The notes under the pieces are model-generated. The model had not been told where the DNA came from. It did no database searches and was given only the letters and a program-made list of their open reading frames with translations. Shown in pieces: positions 31,001 through 39,514 of a stretch of 64,000 nt of DNA. Source of the DNA: Pelodera strongyloides (taxonomy: Eukaryota; Nematoda; Chromadorea; Rhabditida; Rhabditidae); contig JAANDG010000327.1 of NCBI GenBank assembly GCA_036852015.1, positions 62,001-126,000 on the forward strand. Reading direction: 5' to 3'. The number at the start of each line of letters is the position of its first letter. Position 1 is the first letter of the stretch. A program made the translations under genes and the position numbers.

Positions 31001-31143
31001 CAAACTACACGCCTAAGATAATGTATTTTATAAGTTAATCATTTCCATTTACAGACGGCCGATCGAGGTCGAGGTCGCGTTCGCGACGTCGCAGGTCGCG
31101 GGCCGGAAGAAGTGCTTACATCCGCGGCGGACATAACACATAA
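25047..31143 (+). CDS. RNase HI-domain protein with C-terminal RS domain
   Basis: Predicted to cut RNA in RNA-DNA hybrids, with an SR-protein-like tail. Exons: 25047-25110, 25592-25695, 25951-26068, 26281-26345, 26575-26654, 27175-27273, 27415-27531, 27903-27996, 28961-29052, 29287-29331, 30732-30793, 31055-31143; all phases agree, 342 residues. The fold starts at VYTDGSC (Asp121) and keeps Glu159 (SGLAEITGAQ), Asp186 (ILRTDYLAL), His239 (VKGHANDPG) and Asp249 (NEMADQLA), the full catalytic set. Residues 1-117 replace the usual hybrid-binding domain and include a small RS patch (RHSSRSTRSRSLS). After the fold come KRSRSVSPTRGRSRER, KRSRSVSLNR, an acidic SGSSSGYETEETE and a final RSRSRSRSRRRRSR. 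The donors after 27273 (GTTGAC) and 27531 (GTATTT) were chosen by phase. The RS exons are flanked by ordinary splice sites, so this is not read-through. The paralogue is at 39515-48346. Confidence 0.88.
26854..26991. mobile_element. Inverted-repeat element in RNase H intron
   Basis: GGCCGTACGCACGAACC on the left pairs with GTTCGTGCATACGGCC on the right. It explains the 194-codon open frame that overlaps this intron. Confidence 0.6.
27666..27858. mobile_element. TTAA MITE, family A, inverted orientation
   Basis: AGCGAAATACCGGCCG at left, GGTATTTCGCT then TTAA at right; internal sequence reads as the complement of most other copies. It ends about 40 bases before exon 27903. Confidence 0.8.
28243..28315 (-). 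repeat. tRNA-derived SINE-like sequence
   Basis: Minus strand has an A-box-like TAGTGGCACAGCGCG and a B-box GGGTTCGATTCC at tRNA spacing. Acceptor pairing is poor, so it is not a functional tRNA. Confidence 0.5.
28566..28645 (-). repeat. tRNA-derived SINE-like sequence
   Basis: Minus strand reads TGGCGCAGCGCGAAGTG then GGGGGTTCAATTCCCACC, A- and B-box like, with an enlarged variable region. In the same intron as the previous one. Confidence 0.5.
29814..30029 (+). pseudogene. Coding-like fragment in an intron, frameshifted
   Basis: After a TTCCAG the plus strand reads PESELRAFVQPAEPEDSQI and FGPQRWAVYKI, then the sense continues in another frame (KASSNVKVHHTLRQLKLEM, YLGIYFRVNKK, stop). One indel near 29900-29915 would join them. 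Possibly a decayed transposase or gene fragment; no family recognised. Confidence 0.3.
30089..30547 (-). mobile_element. Composite two-hairpin, tRNA-like element, copy 1
   Basis: Read on the minus strand: a head with two GC-rich stems (GAAGAGCCCTACGGGCTCTTC; AATCGGCCTTCGGCCGATT), a spacer with GGAAACGTATAAT and CCATGCAAATTTG, a tRNA-like domain (TAGCTCAACCGGTAGAG, GGACTGTGAATC with a His-type GTG anticodon, GGGTTCGAATC), and a tail ending in CTCCTTTATATAATAAGAT. The same order is at 56968-57358 on the plus strand. Confidence 0.75.
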
Positions 31144-31278
31144 CAAGTGAAGTTCGGCAGCCAGATTCATTGATTCTGATGCATCGGCCGCGGGAACTAT
31201 GGAGCGGAGACAATGAATTCGCCATATCGAAGATACAAGTGGACATTGGATTAGTTTCGAGCACACCTTTGAAAAGCG

Positions 31279-31284
31279 AATAAA
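31279..31284 (+). terminator. Polyadenylation signal of the RNase H-RS gene
   Basis: AATAAA (an overlapping AATAAA follows at 31283) 136 bases after the stop and directly before the minisatellite. Confidence 0.6.
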
Positions 31285-31295
31285 TAAAGTGATTC

Positions 31296-33901
31296 GTCAA
31301 TATATGGGGGAGGGTGGAGTTGGTCAAGATACGTTTCAATTATATGAGGGTGGAGTTGGTCAAGATACGTTCAATTATATGAGGGTGGAGTTGGTCAAGA
31401 TACGTTTCAATATATGAGGGTGGAGTTGGTCAAGATACGTTTCAATATATGAGGGTGGAGTTGGTCAAGATACGTTTCAATATATGAGGGTGGAGTTGGT
31501 CAAGATACGTTTCAATATGTGAGGGTGGAGTTGGTCAAGATACGTTTCAATTATATGAGGGTGGAGTTGGTCAAGATACGTTTCAATATATGAGGGTGGA
31601 GTTGGTCAAGATACGTTTCAATATGTGAGGGTGGAGTTGGTCAAGATACGTTTCAATATATGAGGGTGGAGTTGGTCAAGATACGTTTCAATATATGAGG
31701 GTGGAGTTGGTCAAGATACGTTTCAATATGGAGGGTGGAGTTGGTCAAGATACGTTTCAATATATGAGGGTGGAGTTGGTCAAGATACGTTTCAATATAT
31801 GAGGGTGGAGTTGGTCAAGATACGTTTCAATATGTGAGGGTGGAGTTGGTCAAGATACGTTTCAATATATGAGGTGGGAAGATTGGTCAAGATACGTTTC
31901 AATATATGAGGGTGGAGTTGGTCAAGATACGTTTCAATATATGAGGGTGGAGTTGGTCAAGATACGTTTCAATATATGAGGGTGGAGTTTGGTCAAGATA
32001 CGTTTCAATATATGAGGGTGGAGTGGTCAAGATACGTTCAATATATGAGGGTGGAGTTGGTCAAGATACGTTTCAATATATGAGGGTGGAGTTGGTCAAG
32101 ATACGTTTCAATATATGAGGGTGGAGTTGGTCAAGATACGTTTCAATATATGAGGGTGGAGTTGGTCAAGATACGTTTCAATATGTGAGGGTGGAGTTGG
32201 TCAAGATACGTTTCAATATATGAGGGTGGAGTTGGTCAAGATACGTTCAATATATGAGGGTGGAGTTGTTCAAGATTACGTTTCAATATATGAGGTGGAG
32301 TTGGTCAAGATACGTTTCAATATATGAGGGTGGAGTTGGTCAAGATACGTTTCAATATATGAGGGTGGAGTTGGTCAAGATACGTTTCAATATATGAGGG
32401 TGGAGTTGGTCAAGATACGTTTCAATTATATGAGGGTGGAGTTGGTCAAGATACGTTTCAATATATGAGGGTGGAGTTGGTGGAGTTAGTCAAGATACGT
32501 TTCAATATATGAGGGTGGAGTTGGTCAAGATACGTTTTCAATATATGAGGGTGGAGTTGGTCAAGATACGTTTCAATATATGAGGGTGGAGTTGGTCAGA
32601 TACGTTTCAATATGAGGGTGGAGTTGGTCAAGATACGTTTTTCAATATATGAGGGTGGAGTTGGTCAAGATACGTTTCAATATATGAGTTGGTCGGATAC
32701 GTTGGTCAAGATACGTTTCAATATATAGGGTGGAGTTGGTCAAGATACGTTTCAATATATGAGGGTGGAGTTGGTCAAGATACGTTTCAATATATGAGGG
32801 TGTTGGTCAAGTGGTCAAGATACGTTTCAATATATGAGGGTGGAGTTGGTCAAGATACGTTTCAATATATGAGGGTGGAGTTGGTTCAAGATACGTTTCA
32901 ATATGTGAGGGTGGAGTTGGTCAAGATTACGTTTCAATATATGAGGGTGGAGTTGGTCAAGATACGTTCAATATATGAGGGTGGAGTGGTCAAGATACGT
33001 TTCAATATATGAGGGTGGAGTTGGTCAAGATACGTTCAAATATGAGGGTGGAGTTGGTCAAGATACGGTTCAATATATGAGGGTGGAGTTGGTCAAGATA
33101 CGTTTCAATATATGAGGGTGGGGAGTTGGTCAAGATACGTTTCAATATATGAGGGTGGAGTTGGTCAAGATACGTTTTAATATATGAGGGTGGAGTTGGT
33201 CCAGATACGTTTCAATATATGAAGTTGGTCAAGATACGTTTCAATATAGGGTGGAGTTGGTGATACGTTTCAATATGATGAGGGTGGAGTTGGTCAAGAA
33301 CGTTTCAATATGGATGGTAGTTTCATATATGAGGGGGAGTTGGTCAAGATACGTTTCAAATATAGGTGGTTGTCAAGATACGTTTTCAATATGTGAGGGT
33401 GGAGTTATCAAGATACGTTTCAATATATGAGGGTGGAGTTGGTCAAGATACGTTTAATATATGAGAGGGTGGAGTTGGCAACGTTCAATATATGAGGGTG
33501 GAGTTGTCAAGATACGTTTCAATATGAGGGTGGAGTTGGTCAAGATTAGTTTCAATTGTTGGAGTTGGTCAAGATACGTTTCAATATGTGAGGGTGGAGT
33601 TGGTCAAGATACGTTTCAATATATGAGGGTGGAGTTGGTCAAGATACGTTTCAATATATGAGGGTGGAGTTGGTCAAGATACGTTTCAATATATGAGGGT
33701 GGAGTTGGTCAAGATACGTTTCAATATATGAGAGTGGAGTTGGTCAAGATACGTTTCAATATATGAGGGTGGAGTTGGTCAAGATACGTTTCAATATATG
33801 AGGGTGGAGTTGGTCAAGATACGTTTCAATATATGAGGGTGGAGTTGGTCAAGATACGTTTCAATATATGAGGGTGGAGTTGGTCAAGATACGTTTCAAT
33901 A
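31296..33901. repeat. 35-bp minisatellite, main block
   Basis: About 74 tandem units of 35 bp built on GGTGGAGTTGGTCAAGATAC and GTTTCAATATATGA, nearly uniform except for a degenerate part at 33230-33560. Units abut without spacers. It starts just after the polyadenylation signal of the RNase H-RS gene. Confidence 0.97.
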
Positions 33902-34211
33902 TACAGTGCGTCGCATAAGTATGTAGGCACCCCCAAATTTAACGATAAATATTTTGGACCAAAATTTTTTGAACAAATTTTAACACCACTATATCGACCA
34001 TGGCGAAAAACCCCAGGACAATGAAAATTATAAAAAAATTCAAAATTTTCAGTATTTTTCGACATTCAAACCGAAAAACAGCTGTTTCAAAAGTTTGTAG
34101 GCACCCACTTTAGTTAATTGTATTATTAAGTTATTTTATTATTATTGCCCTGAAATGGATAAATTGCAATTGTCATGGGTGTTAGTGATAATGTGAGCCA
34201 TTATTGCTAAA

Positions 34212-35262
34212 ATGCCAAGTGGTAAGCATCTCTCAAACAACGAATACGTCCAGATTGAGGCCCTACATCAAGCTGGTCATAGCAATCGGGCCATTGCGGC
34301 TCAAATTCATCGGTCTCCTGGTGTGGTCGACAAATTCCTGAAAGACCCCAATTCCTATGACTCTAAGAAGAGGACTGGTCGTCCTCGTTTATTCACTGCT
34401 GAGGAAGATCGCCTGTTAGGACGTCTTGCCTCTAATGCGTCGAAGTCAGTCAACGAACTTCGATCTGTTCTGGGTACTACTGCATCTAAGAGAACTGTTT
34501 GGCGGGCCATTAGACGTCGTCCTCACCTAGTGAGTTCAATAATGAAACCAGCTCCTCGCATCGCGGCTGCTCACAAAGTCGCTCGTCTCGGTTTCTGTCA
34601 GAACAACATGACAACGAATTGGTCTAAGGTAATTCTTGTTTATCGCTTATTTTATTCTTTGTTTCTCGTTAATTTTTTATAACCCGCTCTATTCCTTGCT
34701 TTAGGTGATCCTTAGCGATGAAAAGAAGTTTAATTTGGATGGTCCCGATGGAAATCACCACTACTGGAGAGATCTCAGGAAGGAGCCGCTCTTCTTTCAG
34801 AAAAGGAACTTTGGGGGTGGCACAGTAATGGTTTCGGCCGCGTTTCATCATGATGGCGTGCTGGCATTGGAGTTTATTACCACTCGGATGAACTCCTTGG
34901 ATTATCAGGCAGTGCTCCAGAAGAATTTGCTACCGTTCCTGCAGAGTCCAGCAGGGCAAGGAAGGCAACTTCAGCAAGATAATGCGCAGATCCACCAAGG
35001 CATTCTTTCAACAGCACCAGATTAACGTTATGGACTGGCCTGCTTGCTCCCCAGATGCCAATCCCATAGAGAATCTTTGGGGATTGTTGGTACGGAAAAT
35101 CTACGTTAATAATCGTACCTACGCCACAGTTGCCACCCTTAAAGCCGCAATACTCCAAGCGTGGAACGCCTGGACGCTCAGTTGCTCAAGAACCTGGCCA
35201 ACTCTCTGCCGAACCGGATTTTTGCCATCACGAAGAATAACGGTGGTCACACCGATTATTAA
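34212..35262 (+). pseudogene. Tc1-family DD34E transposase, two frameshifts
   Basis: Exon 34212-34628, a 76-bp intron, then 34705-35262. The N-terminal paired-like helix-turn-helix region has RAIAAQIHRSPGVVDKFL and the GRPR AT-hook (GRPRLF). Catalytic region: first Asp in VILSDEKKFNLDGPD (about 34717), second Asp in LQQDNAQIH (34978-34980), Glu in NPIENLWGL (about 35072). The frame changes once near 34985-34995 (just after the second Asp) and back near 35168, so the copy should not make active enzyme. The termini look intact, so it could still be moved by another copy. Confidence 0.92.
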
Positions 35263-35384
35263 ATGAATATTGTCATTCATTATTCTGTTTTTTTTTTAAT
35301 AAAAAGTTTTTTTTACTGAAGTGCCTACAAACTTTTGAAACAGCTGTTTTTCGGTTTGAATGTCGTAAAATACTGAAAATTTAG

Positions 35385-35386
<2 letters not shown>

Positions 35387-35446
<60 letters not shown>
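35387..35446. repeat. 60-base poly-T run in the right arm of the transposon
   Basis: Sixty consecutive T where the left arm has only a short A-rich equivalent (around 34030). Confidence 0.95.
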
Positions 35447-35447
<1 letters not shown>

Positions 35448-35517
35448 TTCAAAAAATTTTGGTCCAAAATATTTATCGTTAAATTTGGGGGTGCCTACAT
35501 ACTTATGCGACGCACTG

Positions 35518-35748
35518 TATGAGGGTGGAGTTGGTCAAGATACGTTTCAATATGTGAGGGTGGAGTTGGTCAAGATACGTTTCAATATATGAGGGTGGAG
35601 TTGGTCAAGATACGTTTCAATATATGAGGGTGGAGTTGGTCAAGATACGTTTCAATATGTGAGGGTGGAGTTGGTCAAGATACGTTTCAATATATGAGGG
35701 TGGAGTTGGTCAAGATACGTTTCAATATATGAGGGTGGAGTTGCTCAA
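35518..35748. repeat. 35-bp minisatellite, block beyond the transposon
   Basis: Six to seven further units of the same repeat, continuing the array in register. Confidence 0.95.
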
Positions 35749-35848
35749 GATAAATATAAAAAAGGTTGAAGTAGCTAGCTACTAAGGGTAATGTTAGATG
35801 GGGCACAGTATCTAAAACAAAGGGGTATTCTTGTAAAAAGATGGACGC

Positions 35849-36370
35849 TTTCAATCGTTAATTTATAATATTCTAGCACAAAACATAAATATGGGCATCT
35901 CCAGTGGATATGATTCAGAGGAAACTGAGACTGAAGTATTTGGGTAAAAATACAGCTCAAGTCCGATACTAGTACAAGTAATGTATTTTTTGTGGAGACT
36001 AGGTGCCACAAACACATGAATGTGAGAAGACCTAGTTGATGTTGAAATAAAATTGGATTCCGACTCAGAATTCAAGAAACGATATTCAAAATGAGATAAC
36101 TAAAGAACCGAATCGAGCGTGTTACTGATTTGCAGACGTCAGGTCCAGATGCGATGTCGCGTTCGCGACGTCGTAGATCGTGCACTAGGCTTAAATCCGC
36201 GGCGGGCACAACAAGTGAATCGCGGCACCAGAGCCAGAATTATATGCTTCTGTTGTACCCGCCGCGGGAGCTACGGAAAAGAGACAATGAATTCGTCATA
36301 TCGAAGATACAAGTGGATATTGATTTCGTTTTTGTGAATAAAATGCATTTGAAAAGTTTCTGTGAATAAA
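35849..36370 (+). pseudogene. Duplicated 3' end of the RNase H-RS gene
   Basis: Matches 30709-31290 through the last two exons and 3' UTR: TTCTAGCACAAAACA and CAGTGGATATGATTCAGAGG, then GTCGCGTTCGCGACGTCGTAG, then GACAATGAATTCGTCATATC and AAGATACAAGTGGA. The first exon copy is frameshifted to a TGA and the RS repeat is eroded. The minisatellite lies exactly between original and copy. Confidence 0.85.
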
Positions 36371-36558
36371 GTGTGTCATAAGGATTTATTGTGTGCCTGG
36401 TAGCTCGTTTTGAAACGAACCATGCAAATAGGTTATTGTTGACAATTGTTACTACAAGTGTAGTTTCTTTCCGCGTCGTGTTTATAATTCTGATAACTTG
36501 CGAAACTGTATCATGCAAAATTTGAAAAACGTTTATTTACAAAAATGCGTGTCATAAA

Positions 36559-37490
36559 CTACCACGCGCTTTGCAACTGTGAAAAGTAGATACTCCTCCC
36601 GATTCGTTGTCGTACGTACTGTAGTCATATTTTGCTTCACTTCCTTTGTTTTTAGAAATAGAATTTTCCGTAATATGCGTAAAAATTCCTTCCTCCAAGG
36701 TTCTGGTCTAGTTTTGGTCTAGTTTTTTGATTGTGTATAAAACGGTGACCATCATCATTATGGCGTAACTAAATTTAATTAGATATAAGAATATCATGAG
36801 GAATTTATTGTAACAGTTTACTGATAAAAGATGTGGCCTTGCCGCGCTCCTACGCCCGAGTCGCGTACAAGGCGGCAAAAAAAGCTGCGAAAAAGGATGA
36901 GCGGACACAAGTGGCACAAGTGTGTCACATAAGAGGGATTACGGGTGCGCTAAATATATGGAGAAACTATGTAAATTGCCGGTATTATCCCCTTATTAAA
37001 AAAATAAACATCAAGGACTCACACTGCGACAAACAGTTCAAAAACAGCGAAATATAATTGTCCGGCCATTGAATTTATATAGAAAACAAGAAATGGTAAT
37101 GCGAGTACGAGTGCAATGAACGTATTACAAACGACTCCGCATATCACGGCGTGCTTTAAGGTGTGAATATAAACCCGATCCTTACAATTTTTGGGGCTTG
37201 TGCAGTATTTAGTACTTAACTTTTGGTCTAGTACATAATTTGTATCAACGTTTTCACCCACGATACACTACTACTTATTACTACGTTAACTAATAAGTCA
37301 TGACAGCGTAGATGCATGCTCAGTGACACTTCAGGTAACGTGTTTTTGAGATATCCATATATAGATATTAAATTAAGTCTAGCGCTTTCAGATTTTCCTC
37401 TAAGTGAAAACGGATGCTCAGAGCTCAGACTGTATTTTCGTTGATCATATGCCGCTTTGAGCTTGTTCAGACGACGATTATTAGGTTGTA
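36559..37490 (-). pseudogene. SRE-class receptor relic, last three exons only
   Basis: Matches 51274-52488. It contains NNRRLNKLKAAYDQRKYSLS (about 37480-37420), then HAVICGVVCNTFIALVLALP and the rest of a membrane segment (37150-37020), then MMMVTVLYTI (36760-36730). An added CTCTGAG-like insertion shifts frame in the first exon. A tandem duplication after YTI introduces a stop in the last. The acceptor before the middle exon is lost. The 5' part of the gene is absent, being replaced by CT-rich sequence. Confidence 0.8.
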
Positions 37491-38969
37491 CGTTTACTTT
37501 TGACTCTGCTCCCCCGCTTCTCTTTCACTTGCTCTTGCATTTGTACATCCTAAAGTAAAAAATATTTCTTTATATTTTTCACCCCCTGCCCCATCCCTCT
37601 CCCGTTTTGTGTGGCGTCGAATTCTTGCCCAAACGGACGGACGGTGTATAGTGTTTCGCAACACGAACTTCGACAGGGCATGCAAATGAGAGAGGAGAGA
37701 GAAAGAGAAAGAAAGAAAGTGCTAGAGAGAAAGAGAACGACATTGCGAGAGCGAGAGGGTACGAGAAGCGCAGTGAGTAGAAGAGAGAGGTCTTTATTGG
37801 AGGAGGAAAGTGAGTGCGGCTGCGCATTGAATAGTTTCAGTAGGTGCAAGAGTGGGTGCATGATACACAAAGTTGATGAGAAGCGAGAGAAACAGAGAGC
37901 AACTATGCGCAACAGAGTGCAACAATACGACAGTAGCCAATGAGGCGGCACCTACCGTAGTCCTTCACACACGAAGAAGGCAAAAATTTGGAAGGAAATG
38001 TAGTGCAATTCTTACAGTTTCAATTTAAATTGAAGTCGCACGGTATGCTGTGAAGAACATAGGCGAAACACGGCACTAGTGTCACAACTCTATTAAAAGG
38101 GTTCTGAAACGATGGACAGAGTCAGAGACAAGAAGCAGAAGTGTAGGATGAATGATCGCTAACGTGTTCTACTTATTCTTTATACTAAATACACAAAAAC
38201 AAAACAAATTCTGTGTTGGCAAAAGGTACAATTCGTACAATATTACGTGCAGGAAGATCGAATACGAAACAAATCTGCAACAATGGCAGGACTTGCAAAA
38301 TTGCGTGTAAGCGGAAATGTAACGGCGTGCATGAGGACCGCTAAAAATACCACGCCGTTTGGTTCTGGTGAGCAACTTGCGCGCCGCAACGTTGCCGCTT
38401 GCGTCTTGCTCGCCGTGAGGACGCAAAGGTGCGTTTACATGCCGTGGATGAAGGCCGGCAAGTTCCGATTTGGAGTACGCCAGCGGAGCGGACTATTCGA
38501 CAGCTTACTTGAAAATAATTAGACCTATTTCTCTAAAATTGAATTTCACAATCATTTCCAATTAATAGCGCATATACACATTGTCCCACTGAAATTCATT
38601 TTTTTTTTCATCTTTGAGCTACTTTACTTTATTCTTATAAATATTTTCTATAAAGTTTTCGGACTATTTTTGAAACAAACAAATCCAAACGGGCCCAGTA
38701 TGTTTAACACCAAACATCCAACCTGAGTCACACAAAAGGTGGCGGGGAAAAGTGGCGACTACTACAACCCATTAAAATATGAACTGTTTGTTTGCCGAAG
38801 CCTTGTCTATGATATATTTTTGTGTTCGTAAACCACAGTGAGTGCCAACTAGGGAATGTACCTTATTGTATCATCTGCATAATAGGCAGGGAATTTATTG
38901 AGCTTTACGCATCCAACGAATTTGAGGTTTATTACTTTTTGTCTCTCTGCCTCTGTGTGTGTGTGTCTC

Positions 38970-39017
<48 letters not shown>

Positions 39018-39514
39018 CCCGCACACGGACTTCTTTCTTCTGTACCTTGACCGCTTGACGCTGGGCATTTTCGTCAAATTCCTTCTCGAATGAATTTTGT
39101 GAATAATTTCAAAGCCAATTACATATGTGCACACCTTTTCAATGTATTTGAAAATAGCTTATTTAATTCGCTACTCGCAGTTTATGTACAAGTACACCGA
39201 TTTACCGTATTTGTGCATTATACTCTAAAGAGATTGTACCCTGATTTTTTTTGCCTAGTAATCGTTATAATAATAGAATAAAAACTAAAACAATGAAAAA
39301 CATCAAAATAACAGTTAACGCCCACGTCGTTTTACCTTGATTACTTTGACGATCTTTTTGTCATAATTACAATTCTTACACAAATATACAACTTTCGTTA
39401 TTTGAAAATATCAAATATCGTTGTATTTGATTCACCATTTGCTGGTTCTTTGAACGGTTCTTACTTATTGTAGTACTGTGTACTGCTCTATAAAAGCTAT
39501 TTACTATTTTGCAG
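37491..39514. other. Intergenic, low-complexity and unassigned
   Basis: Purine-rich tract 37690-37900; GC-rich stretch 38290-38480 with GCGTGCATGAGG-type words that resembles 54150-54290; (CT)n at 38940-39017. No supported gene. Confidence 0.4.

Larger units (their letters stand above)
33904..35517 (+). mobile_element. Tc1-like transposon inside the minisatellite
   Basis: Terminal inverted repeats start CAGTGCGTCGCATAAGTATG and run about 200 bp (33904-34104 against 35321-35517). The target TA is duplicated (33902-33903, 35518-35519); removing the element restores an intact minisatellite unit. It carries one transposase gene. Confidence 0.95.

Noticed and set aside
32689..33661. Open frames encoding repeated Gln-Asp-Thr-Phe-Gln-Tyr-Met peptides
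   Set aside because: They are translations of the 35-bp minisatellite with frame broken by unit variants; no start context or splice structure.
31296..35748. CRISPR-like regular repeat array
   Set aside because: Units are contiguous with no unique spacers, and the setting is a nematode nuclear genome. It is a minisatellite.
37550..37951. 133-codon minus-strand open frame
   Set aside because: Opposite a purine-rich low-complexity tract; composition is Leu/Ser-driven by the repeat.
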